Shown piece by piece: positions 15,281 to 21,840 of a stretch of DNA of 21,840 bases. A program made the translations under genes and the position numbers. How positions within the stretch are numbered: position 1 is the first letter of the stretch; each line of letters opens with the position of its first letter. The notes beneath the pieces are model-generated. The model was not told the DNA's origin, did not search any database, and saw nothing but the letters and a program-made list of their open reading frames with translations. The DNA is taken from positions 1 to 21,840 of the forward strand of contig RFPF01000018.1 in NCBI GenBank assembly GCA_009926295.1, given 5' to 3'. The stretch is from Planctomycetia bacterium (GTDB taxonomy: Bacteria; Planctomycetota; Planctomycetia; Pirellulales; UBA1268).

Positions 15281-16351
15281 GTGCCCCCCCGCAGCCACTC
15301 CGACGAACCCTCGCGGATCACGTCGCGGCGTGTTCCCCGCCCCGCACGCCCGGCGCCGGTTTCGAGGGCCACGTCCGGCCGCCTCCGGAACGAGTCCGAC
15401 GACGGTCTCGAACGGCTGCAGAAGGTGCTCGCCGCCGCGGGGATCGGCAGCCGCCGTGGCTGCGAGGAGCTGATCACCTCGGGCCGCGTGGAGGTCGACC
15501 GCACGGTCGTGACGCAGCTCGGCACCCGGGTGGATCCGTTGCGGCAGGAGATCAGGGTCGACGGCGAACGGCTGCCCGACCCGAAGCGGGTCGTGTTCAT
15601 GCTCAACAAGCCGGTGGGCGTGGTCACGACCAACTTCGACCCCTCGGGTCGGCCGCGGGTGGTGGATCTCCTTCCGGGAGAGCAGCGGCTGTTCGCGATC
15701 GGTCGCCTCGACCGGATGAGCGAAGGGCTCATTCTCGTCACCAACGACGGTGAACTCGCGAACCTCCTCGCGCATCCCCGATATGGCGTGGAGAAGAAAT
15801 ATCTCGTGCAGGTGGCGGGCGTGCCGACGGTTGAAACGCTCGACAAGCTGCGACGCGGCATCCAGCTCGCAGAAGGCCCGGCGCGGGCCCAGCACGTCAC
15901 GCTCAAGTCGCAGCACAAGCAGAGCGCGGTTCTGGAGATGGTGCTCGACGAGGGCAAGAACAGGGAAATCCGCCGCATGCTTGCCCAGTTGGGACACAAG
16001 GTGCACCAGTTGAAACGCGTGGCCGTGGGCGGCTTGTCTCTCGGCGGCCTGCTTCCGGGGCAGCATCGCCCCCTTGCATGGAGCGAGATCGACGCCCTGC
16101 GTCGCGACGCGCTGGCCCACGTGGGGACCGTCCGCCAGTCGGCCGAACGCGGCCGTGCCCAGGGCAGGAGGCCCGGCGGTCGCCCCGGGCGCCTCGAGAA
16201 GCAGGGCCGCGGACCGCGGGGCACGGGGATGCCTCCCCGTCAGCGGCCCGGAGGCCGCGACGACGACGGGGGCGGCCGGCCGCCCCGGCCGGCACCCCGC
16301 CCCCGCAAGCGGCCCGGCAAGGCATCTTCGTGGAGGAAACCACGCGGGTGA
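15281..16351 (+). CDS. rRNA pseudouridine synthase of the RsuA/RluB family, with S4 domain and basic tail
   Basis: A 356-residue enzyme that isomerises uridine to pseudouridine in ribosomal RNA. After a basic, disordered N-terminus (about 40 residues), an S4 RNA-binding domain begins at LERLQKVLAAAGIGSRRGCE. The catalytic domain carries GRLDRMSEGLILVTNDG with catalytic Asp144, followed by KKYLVQV and GKNREIRRMLAQLGHKVHQLKR, characteristic of the RsuA/RluB/RluF group. RluB (23S) is the likeliest counterpart, but the target base cannot be fixed. The last 70 or so residues are a low-complexity Arg/Gly/Pro-rich tail, probably RNA-binding and unstructured. GTG 15281 has GAGGAA six to seven bases upstream. 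The stop overlaps the next start in a GTGA. Confidence 0.93.
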   Translation: MPPRSHSDEPSRITSRRVPRPARPAPVSRATSGRLRNESDDGLERLQKVLAAAGIGSRRGCEELITSGRVEVDRTVVTQLGTRVDPLRQEIRVDGERLPDPKRVVFMLNKPVGVVTTNFDPSGRPRVVDLLPGEQRLFAIGRLDRMSEGLILVTNDGELANLLAHPRYGVEKKYLVQVAGVPTVETLDKLRRGIQLAEGPARAQHVTLKSQHKQSAVLEMVLDEGKNREIRRMLAQLGHKVHQLKRVAVGGLSLGGLLPGQHRPLAWSEIDALRRDALAHVGTVRQSAERGRAQGRRPGGRPGRLEKQGRGPRGTGMPPRQRPGGRDDDGGGRPPRPAPRPRKRPGKASSWRKPRG

Positions 16352-17262
16352 ACGCGCCATCCTCCTCCTGCTTCGCCGACGAGGCCGCCTACACGTGCGC
16401 AAAGGTGGTGTTCAACCGGCAGATCGCGGACCGCTCGTTCCGCATCCGACTCGAATGCCCCGCGATCGCAGCCGCGGCGGTTCCCGGCCAGTTCGCGATG
16501 CTTCGTCTGCCTGACCGCCACGACCCTTTGCTCGCGCGGCCCCTCGCGTTCTACGACACCTTCATCGGGGCGGAGGACGACCGGCCCTCGGGGCCTCCCG
16601 CGGCCCGCCGCTACGCGGACTTCGTGTACCTCGCGCACGGGAAGTTCACCAGCGCCCTGCGGCATGCGAAGGCCGGCGACGACGTCGTGCTCTGGGGCCC
16701 TCTGGGCAACGGATTCGCGGCGGTTCCGCCGGCGGATCACCTCGTGCTCGTCGCCGGCGGCATCGGCCAGACGGCGCTGCTGGCCCTCGGCCGGGAACGT
16801 CTCGGCGGCGCCGCCTACGGACCGACCGCAGCCCCCCGCGCCGGGCGGGCCACGCTCTGCTGGGGGGCGCGCACGGCGGCAATGTTCGGGGATGCCGACG
16901 ATTTTCGTGCCGCCGGCATCGAAGTGCGTCTGGCGACGCTCGATGGAACCGCGGGTCGGCCGGGCACGGTGATCGATCTCCTCGAAGACCTCGCCGCCGA
17001 CGGTGGCATCCCGCATCCACCGGGCCGCACGCACGTCGCCTGCTGCGGACCCGACGGGATGATGGCGGCGATCGCCGCCTGGACCGATCGTCGCGGGATC
17101 TCCTGCCACGCATCGCTGGAGGCGCCGATGGCCTGCGGCATCGGCATCTGCTTCACGTGCGTCGCCCGGATCCGGGACGAGGAATCCGGCGCGTGGGACT
17201 ATCGACGCACATGCATCGAGGGCCCGGTGTTCGCCACAACGCGCATCGCCTGGGAAGACTGA
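16348..17262 (+). CDS. pyrK: PyrK-like FAD/2Fe-2S oxidoreductase (dihydroorotate dehydrogenase electron transfer subunit)
   Basis: A 304-residue ferredoxin-reductase-fold protein. It has an N-terminal FAD-binding barrel with the RPLAFYD motif, then an NAD-binding half containing VLVAGGIGQTALLALG. The C-terminus has a cysteine cluster, Cys263-x4-Cys268-x2-Cys271-x17-Cys289, in the order that binds the 2Fe-2S centre in PyrK. In type 1B dihydroorotate dehydrogenases PyrK passes electrons from PyrD to NAD+. No pyrD is in the window, so the partner is unproven; a related reductase role is possible. The GTG at 16348 forms a GTGA overlap with the preceding stop, and GGAGGAAA (16332-16339) lies upstream inside that gene, so the pair is translationally coupled. 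The long open frame upstream of this start is a shadow of the synthase tail. It converges on rpsT with a 14-base gap. Confidence 0.88.
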   Translation: MNAPSSSCFADEAAYTCAKVVFNRQIADRSFRIRLECPAIAAAAVPGQFAMLRLPDRHDPLLARPLAFYDTFIGAEDDRPSGPPAARRYADFVYLAHGKFTSALRHAKAGDDVVLWGPLGNGFAAVPPADHLVLVAGGIGQTALLALGRERLGGAAYGPTAAPRAGRATLCWGARTAAMFGDADDFRAAGIEVRLATLDGTAGRPGTVIDLLEDLAADGGIPHPPGRTHVACCGPDGMMAAIAAWTDRRGISCHASLEAPMACGIGICFTCVARIRDEESGAWDYRRTCIEGPVFATTRIAWED

Positions 17263-17276
17263 GGCGCCGTGCCCGC

Positions 17277-17573
17277 TCAGGACTTCGGCTTGCCCTTCGC
17301 GGCGGTGCCTCCGGCGACGGCCTTCACCCGCGCCGACAGCCTCGACTTCAGCCGGGCCGCACGATTGGGATGGATCGTCCGCTTCGCCGCGGCGCGGTCC
17401 GCCTTGCGGGCGACCACCTTGAAGTGCTCGCGGGCCGCGGCGACGTCGCCGCTGGTCAGTGCCTCGAGAACCTTCTTCAATTCCGACTTGATCTCCGACT
17501 TGATGGCGCGGTTCCGTTCGCGGGCGCGCAGGTTTTGACGGAGACGCTTTTTGGCACTGACCGAATGGGGCAT
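17277..17573 (-). CDS. rpsT: 30S ribosomal protein S20
   Basis: A 98-residue, Lys/Arg/Ala-rich helical protein beginning MPHSVSAKKRLRQNLRARER, which matches the start of bacterial S20 (typically P-x-x-KSAKKRxRxxxKR). The conserved IHPNRAARLKSRLSARVKA segment near the C-terminus completes the three-helix bundle that binds 16S rRNA. Length is slightly above the usual 86-90 because of an Ala/Lys/Gly tail. GAGGA lies seven to eight bases before the ATG. It is downstream of the TPR gene on the same strand, 111 bases away, so it could be transcribed with it or from its own promoter. Confidence 0.96.
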   Translation of the reverse strand: MPHSVSAKKRLRQNLRARERNRAIKSEIKSELKKVLEALTSGDVAAAREHFKVVARKADRAAAKRTIHPNRAARLKSRLSARVKAVAGGTAAKGKPKS

Positions 17574-17684
17574 GCGAAATCCTCGGGCTGTGGGACGTGG
17601 GGGCCGTGAACCGTGAAACCCGGGGCCACTCGGCCACGAGCGGGCAGCGGTGGGGGCCGGGCCACCTCCGCTGGCAGTGTTATC

Positions 17685-19097
17685 TTAGGGCGCGGCCAAC
17701 TTGTCCAGCCGCTGGGCGACATCGCGGTAGCCGTAGTCGAGCCCGGCCAGGGTACCGAGGTATTTCCGGGCCGCGTCCCGGTCGTCGAGCCCCGCCGCCA
17801 GCACGCCCGCCCGGTAGAGGGCCCGCTTCCGCAGTTCCATCTCGCGGTCTGTGAGGAGCTCGACGGCGGTGGTGTAGTTCTGCATCGCCAGCTGGTACTG
17901 CTTGATCTTCTGGAAGCACTCGCCGAGTTCGAGGGAAACCACACCCTTGCGCCGGACATCCTGCAGCACGTCCTGGAAGTGCCGGATGGCCTCCGCATGG
18001 TTTCCCGCAGCCTTGAGACGCATGGCGAGTTCGTACCGCCAGGTCAGGTTCTCGGGGTACCGCTCGCACCGCGCCGAGTAGATCTCCACCTCGTGCTTCA
18101 ACTGCGTCGCCCTCAGGCGTTCGAGCGTCTCGCGGTTGGAGGGGATGTCTTCCGTCTGCACCCGCTGCTCCGCGACGTGCACCCGGTGCCGGGCCCAACG
18201 AAGCTGCCGGTCCTCGAGATGCTCGCGTATCTTGAGGTCGTTGCCCGAGGCCGCCAGCGCCTTCATGAGCACCGCCTCGGCCTCCTCCATCGTGGCATCG
18301 CGTTCGAGCAGGTCGGCGAGTTCGAGGTAGGCGTCGACGTTCGCCGGCGTGGCGGCGATCGCCTGTCGCAGCGCCGTGACGCGATCGACCGCCGCGGCCT
18401 GCGGGCCCGCGGCAGCCGCGGCCTTCTGCCCGCCCGCCGGCGTGCGTCCCGTCATCCCGTGCCCGGCGACGATCGTCTTCTCGACCTGCAGCCGGGCGAT
18501 CTCCCGCTGCGCCTCGTCGGCGAGCCCCTTCACGTTCGCCACCCGCACCCAGCATGCGATCGCCTGGTCGAACTCGCCATGATTCGCCAGGAACCTGGCG
18601 CACTGGCGGTTGACTTCGGCATCGGCGGGGACGACGTCGAGGGCGCTCTTCAGGTAGGTCCGCTGGGCGTCGTGCAGCTGCAGCTGCCCGCAGGCGTCCG
18701 CCATGGCGAGCAGCACCTGGTGATCCGATGGCGCCGCCTTGAGGATGTCGACGCCCTGCCTGATCACCTCGCGCCACTGGGCCTTGTCGGCGAACTTCTT
18801 GAGGCTGCCGGCTTTCGACGTGGGCCAGAAGCCGGTCAAACCGCCGGTCTTCTTTCCACCGTGCTTCTTCTTGAGCACCCCCAGCAGGTTCTGCAGGTAG
18901 ACGGCGTTGCCCGGGTCGCCGAGGACGCACTGTGCGAACATCTCGATCGCGTAATCGAGGTTCGTGGCGGCGTTTTGATTCCCCCGCTGGAAGCATTGCG
19001 AAAGCCTCGACCTCTCCGCTGGGGAGAGCTGGGCCGTGGTGGGGGCGACCGCCGGCGTGCTGGGCGTCGATGCGGCCGGAGGGGAGTCGTTCGGCAT
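17685..19097 (-). CDS. Tetratricopeptide-repeat protein of unknown function
   Basis: A 470-residue, probably cytoplasmic protein without signal peptide or membrane segment. After a Pro/Ser/Thr-rich first 25 residues it consists of helical pairs with the TPR spacing of small and large residues. Examples are YAIEMFAQCVLGDPGNAVYL near the N-terminus, DAYLELADLLERDATMEEAE in the middle, and EAIRHFQDVLQDV with GECFQKIKQYQLAMQNYTTA near the C-terminus. A Lys/Gly-rich insert (KKKHGGKKTGG) and an Ala/Gly-rich linker separate an N-terminal and a C-terminal repeat block. TPRs mediate protein-protein binding; the partner is unknown. The ATG at 19097 was chosen because sequence further upstream in the frame is antisense to cobA-hemD; the ribosome binding site is weak. 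It is divergent from cobA-hemD. Confidence 0.85.
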   Translation of the reverse strand: MPNDSPPAASTPSTPAVAPTTAQLSPAERSRLSQCFQRGNQNAATNLDYAIEMFAQCVLGDPGNAVYLQNLLGVLKKKHGGKKTGGLTGFWPTSKAGSLKKFADKAQWREVIRQGVDILKAAPSDHQVLLAMADACGQLQLHDAQRTYLKSALDVVPADAEVNRQCARFLANHGEFDQAIACWVRVANVKGLADEAQREIARLQVEKTIVAGHGMTGRTPAGGQKAAAAAGPQAAAVDRVTALRQAIAATPANVDAYLELADLLERDATMEEAEAVLMKALAASGNDLKIREHLEDRQLRWARHRVHVAEQRVQTEDIPSNRETLERLRATQLKHEVEIYSARCERYPENLTWRYELAMRLKAAGNHAEAIRHFQDVLQDVRRKGVVSLELGECFQKIKQYQLAMQNYTTAVELLTDREMELRKRALYRAGVLAAGLDDRDAARKYLGTLAGLDYGYRDVAQRLDKLAAP

Positions 19098-19148
19098 GGT
19101 GGCTGACGACCGCTCGGGAACGGGGCGTGGGCCGAAGGCACGCCGGGG

Positions 19149-19154
19149 TATGAT
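19149..19154 (+). promoter_or_regulatory. Candidate -10 element for cobA-hemD
   Basis: TATGAT (19149-19154) matches 5 of 6 -10 positions and lies in the 90-base gap between the divergent TPR and cobA-hemD genes. It predicts a transcript start near 19161, which argues for ATG 19188 rather than GTG 19161 as the translational start. The -35 region is poor. Confidence 0.3.
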
Positions 19155-19187
19155 GCATCCGTGGACAGTGTCCCGAGTGTAGTCCCC

Positions 19188-20831
19188 ATGCTTCCGCCCA
19201 CAAACACCGCGCCGTCCGGCCCGCCGTCCGTGGCCGGGAACGCCCCAGGCACGGTGTTCTTCGTGGGCGGCGGCCCGGGCGCCCCGGACCTGTTGACGGT
19301 GCGGGCCGTGGAGCTCCTGCGGCGGGCCGACGACATCGTGCACGACGCGCTCGTGCCGTCGGCGGTGCTGGATGCCGCGGGCTCCCGCGCGGAGCGCATC
19401 CCCGTGCCGCGAACTCCGGAAGGCGACGAGGATCCGGGCGTCGCCGTGGGGCGGCTGCTCGTGCAACTCGCCCGCCGGGGCCGGACCGTGGTGCGGCTCA
19501 AGGGAGGCGACCCGGGGGTGTTCGCGAGGCTCGCGGAGGAGCAGCAGCCGCTGCGGGAGGCGGGCATCGCCTGGGAGATCGTTCCCGGGGTCACCGCGGC
19601 ACTCGCGGCGGCAGCCGCTGTCGGCGTGCCGCTCACGAGCCGGGCCGCGGCATCGAGCGTGACGCTCCTCACGGGCCACGAGGCGCTCGACAAGCACTCA
19701 CAGCTCGACTTCAAGGCGCTCGCCCGACTCCCCGGTACGCTCGTGGTCTACATGGGCGTCGAGCAGATCGCGACCTGGTCGCGCAACCTGTTGGCGGCCG
19801 GCAAGCGCGGCGACACTCCTGTGACGGTCGTCAGCCGTTGTGCGTGGCCCGACCAGCGGGCGTGCATCACGACGCTGGCCGGCTGCGGGGACGAATTCGA
19901 CCGGTGCCGCTGGCCGGCGCCCGCGATCGTGATCATCGGCGACGTCGCGGGCCAGCCGGCACCGCCGGTGCGGACGGCTCCGCTCACCGACCGCACCATC
20001 CTCATCACGCGACCGGCGGGGCAGGGTGCCGAACTGGCATCGCTGATCGCCGCCCAGGGCGGGTCGTCGATCCACATGCCCCTCATCCGCATCGCCCCCC
20101 CGGATTCCTGGCAGCCGCTCGACGATGCCCTCGCGGCGGCCGACACCTTCGACTGGATCGTGCTCGCCAGCATCCATGGAGTCCGAGCCTTCTGCGACCG
20201 ACTGCGGCGAGCGGGCCGGGACGCCAGGCAGCTGGGCACGGCCCGGCTCGCAGCGATCGGCCCGGCCACGGCGCGCGAGGCCGCGGTCCATGGCCTGCAC
20301 TGCGACCTCGTCGCCGACGACTCCCGCTCGGAGGGGATCGTCGCCGCGGTCGGTGACACGGTCCGCCGCGGCCGTTTCCTGCTGGTCCGGGCCAACCGCG
20401 GCCGCGACCTGATGCGGCGCGAGCTCGAGGCCCTCGGGCATCACGTCACCGAGGTCGCCGGCTACTCCAGCCGCGCCGCCGACGACGCCGATCCCGCGCT
20501 CCTTGCGGCGCTCGACGACTCGGGTGTCGACTGGATCACGATCACGAGCTCGTTCATCGCGGAATCGGCGATGCGCATCCTCGGCGACCGGATGCGCTCC
20601 TGGAAGGTGGCGAGCCTCAGCCCGGTCACCACGGCGACCCTCGAGGCCGCGGGCGTACGGCCCACCGTGGAAGCTCGCCAGGCTTCGAGCGCGGCGCTGG
20701 TCGATGCGATGGCCGCCTGGGAGGCGGCCCAGCGCGGGTTTGCCCATGCCGCAAAGTCCGCCGAACCGGCCCCAGCCGGGAAGCCGGCCGACGGATCGCC
20801 GTTGCAGCCGGGAAGCTCCGCGCGTCGATAG
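19188..20831 (+). CDS. cobA-hemD: Fused uroporphyrinogen-III C-methyltransferase / uroporphyrinogen-III synthase
   Basis: A 547-residue two-domain protein. Residues 20-260 are the SAM-dependent methyltransferase that makes precorrin-2: VGGGPGAPDLLT, VVRLKGGDPGVF (GGDP at 106-109), VPGVTAALAAAAAVGVPLTSR and TLVVYMG are all present. From about residue 267 (TDRTILITRPAGQGAELA) to about 520 is the HemD fold that closes hydroxymethylbilane to uroporphyrinogen III, with the expected low conservation and motifs such as DWIVLASIHGVRAF and DWITITSSFIAESAM. The fusion couples synthesis of the branch-point tetrapyrrole to its commitment towards sirohaem or cobalamin, a known arrangement in Planctomycetes and Firmicutes. 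A Pro/Ala/Ser-rich tail of about 30 residues follows. GTG 19161 is an alternative start. No other haem genes are in the window. Confidence 0.95.
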   Translation: MLPPTNTAPSGPPSVAGNAPGTVFFVGGGPGAPDLLTVRAVELLRRADDIVHDALVPSAVLDAAGSRAERIPVPRTPEGDEDPGVAVGRLLVQLARRGRTVVRLKGGDPGVFARLAEEQQPLREAGIAWEIVPGVTAALAAAAAVGVPLTSRAAASSVTLLTGHEALDKHSQLDFKALARLPGTLVVYMGVEQIATWSRNLLAAGKRGDTPVTVVSRCAWPDQRACITTLAGCGDEFDRCRWPAPAIVIIGDVAGQPAPPVRTAPLTDRTILITRPAGQGAELASLIAAQGGSSIHMPLIRIAPPDSWQPLDDALAAADTFDWIVLASIHGVRAFCDRLRRAGRDARQLGTARLAAIGPATAREAAVHGLHCDLVADDSRSEGIVAAVGDTVRRGRFLLVRANRGRDLMRRELEALGHHVTEVAGYSSRAADDADPALLAALDDSGVDWITITSSFIAESAMRILGDRMRSWKVASLSPVTTATLEAAGVRPTVEARQASSAALVDAMAAWEAAQRGFAHAAKSAEPAPAGKPADGSPLQPGSSARR

Positions 20832-20870
20832 AAAGTCCGGTGGTTTCGGGGCGGTGGGAGTTCACGATTC

Positions 20871-21601
20871 ATGCACGTCGATCGTGCGCCGGCGACATTC
20901 GTGGTCTGTTGCAGTGTGCCGGCGGGCGTGCGGCCCGATGAATTCGTAGCCAATTCGTAGCCTGGGCGGAAATCGCCGTGCGGGCGGGCGTGCCGGTCAG
21001 CTGGGCGACGCGGCCCGCCGACATGCCGGTGGTCCTCGGCGTTCTCGGAACGGTGGCCACCCGCTTCGACGTCGCCCTCGACCTCGACCACGACGCCCTC
21101 GCTTCGCGTCCCGCCCTGCGGCGCGAGCTGGCGGCTGCCCGGGCCGTCGCCGGCGCGGTTCACTGCGCCGTCGCAGCCGGCTCCCCGCGGCTCGAGCATC
21201 GCTCCCTCCTCGTCGAACAGGGCATCCAGACGATCGCCATCGGCGGGTTCGACGGAGTCGCGCGCAGCAGCCGCCGCCCGCCTCCCGCCGGCTGGGCCTG
21301 CCGGACGGTCGTGTGGGGGCTGTGGGAAGCCCGTACGGTCCCCGAGCCGCGACGGCCTCGCTTGTTCCGGCTCCTGCCGTGGGGCGTCGGCACGATGGCC
21401 ACGCCGGGCGGCCTGACGGTGGTGCACATCGACCCGGCCACGACGGGGTCACGGATCGGCCGCGTGCGTCTCGAGCGACTCGTCCAGTGGATCGGACGGT
21501 GTACGGCGACCGTCGAGGCAACGCTTCTCTCGGATCTGCCCGGCCTGCTCGGCGTCGCCGGGCAACGCGAGGCGGGCTCCGTGCTCAGGCGGGCGGCCTG
21601 A
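20871..21601 (+). pseudogene. Frameshifted gene of unknown function (11-bp tandem duplication)
   Basis: The ATG at 20871, with GGGAG ten bases upstream, opens MHVDRAPATFVVCCSVPAG. After 29 residues it hits TAG at 20958-20960. The stop arises inside a perfect tandem duplication of AATTCGTAGCC (20941-20951 and 20952-20962). Removing one copy joins DEFVAWAEIAVRAGVPVSW in frame with the remaining sequence through 21601 and gives a 239-residue protein. As it stands, a GTG at 20978 could start a 207-residue product lacking the N-terminus. The restored protein shows alternating beta/alpha-like segments (VPVSWATRP, RFDVALDLD, EQGIQTIAIGGFDG) and WACRTVVWGLWEAR. It might be a TIM-barrel or NodB-like fold, but I recognise no catalytic signature and assign no function. 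It follows cobA-hemD after 39 bases. Confidence 0.75.
20941..20962 (+). repeat. Perfect 11-bp tandem duplication
   Basis: AATTCGTAGCC is present twice, head to tail, with no intervening base. The unit is not a multiple of three, so it shifts the frame of the host gene. It looks like a replication-slippage event or a sequencing/assembly artefact. Confidence 0.95.
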
Positions 21602-21607
21602 ACCGGT

Positions 21608-21793
21608 TCACGCCCGCGCCCGATCGAGGAGCGTCCAGCTCAGGTACGCGAGGATCACGCTCGCCACGACGAAGCACACGTCCAGCCCGATGCTCACCAG
21701 CCGAAACGGGAACCCGGCCGCCAGATCGGCCAGGAACAGGATGCCGATGAGCCCCGACAGCACGAGCCCCACGAGTGGCATGGTCTTCGACAC
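21608..21793 (-). CDS. Small two-helix membrane protein of unknown function
   Basis: A 61-residue protein with two hydrophobic stretches, LVGLVLSGLIGILFLADLAAG and LVSIGLDVCFVVASVILAYLSW, joined by a short FPFR turn and ending in a charged LLDRARA tail. It is therefore probably a helical hairpin in the inner membrane. The GTG at 21793 has AGAGGA five bases upstream; the ATG at 21781 has no comparable site. It converges on the frameshifted gene with a six-base gap. No family function is recognised. Confidence 0.65.
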   Translation of the reverse strand: MSKTMPLVGLVLSGLIGILFLADLAAGFPFRLVSIGLDVCFVVASVILAYLSWTLLDRARA

Positions 21794-21840
21794 CGACGTC
21801 CTCTGCCTGCGAGGTGTCCCGATTCGACCGACCGGGCTCC

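Noticed and set aside
17604..17619. Short tandem CCGTGAA repeat upstream of rpsT
   Set aside because: Two copies of a 7-mer in a short GC-rich spacer is too little to call a regulatory site.
1..21840. CRISPR arrays, tRNA or rRNA genes, insertion sequences, prophage genes
   Set aside because: I looked for regularly spaced repeats, cloverleaf-like segments, transposase motifs and phage structural genes and saw none.

Overview
This is a compact, very GC-rich chromosomal segment, most likely from a member of the Planctomycetota close to Pirellulales. That placement is inferred from protein character: a secreted subtilase with a C-terminal PEP-CTERM sorting tag, a secreted PQQ-type beta-propeller protein beginning DDWPQWMGPSRD, a Tat-signalled enolase-superfamily protein, a fused CobA-HemD, and several small lineage-typical membrane or lipoprotein genes. 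I see no prophage, insertion sequence, CRISPR array, tRNA or rRNA. Most of the window is ordinary core genome.

Layout. Positions 1-2810 (+) hold the 3' end of glyA, a multi-pass membrane protein and gltX. Positions 2811-3296 form the only long gene-free stretch; it is rich in palindromes, including a 23-bp imperfect inverted repeat, and ends in a promoter-like region. Positions 3297-7383 hold a secreted PEP-CTERM subtilase (+) whose end overlaps an oppositely oriented secreted PQQ-like propeller gene (-), which diverges from a PfkB-family kinase (+). The kinase is followed after 17 bases by the Tat-signalled enolase-superfamily protein. Positions 8844-13011 (+) hold recA, with a recognisable promoter and repeated motifs, and alaS. 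tpx (-) converges on alaS. Positions 13724-17262 (+) form a tightly spaced run: a 56-residue membrane protein, manA, a small lipoprotein, an rluB-type pseudouridine synthase and a PyrK-like flavoprotein, with translational overlaps at two junctions. A TPR protein and rpsT lie on the minus strand and diverge from cobA-hemD (+). The window ends with a frameshifted gene (+) and a small two-helix membrane protein (-).

Functional themes. Translation is covered by gltX, alaS, rpsT and the rRNA pseudouridine synthase; DNA repair by recA; peroxide defence by tpx; one-carbon and sugar metabolism by glyA, manA and the PfkB kinase; tetrapyrrole synthesis by cobA-hemD; and envelope or secreted functions by the subtilase, the propeller protein and the lipoprotein. 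I found no complete new multi-gene system.

The most notable points are: (1) a perfect 11-bp tandem duplication that breaks the last plus-strand gene, where removing one copy restores the frame; (2) a glyA frame that has no stop where the family normally ends and runs about 1 kb over the next gene; (3) a subtilase with Glu where the catalytic Asp is expected; (4) the inverted-repeat element between gltX and the subtilase; and (5) repeated AGTGTACGG motifs bracketing the recA promoter.
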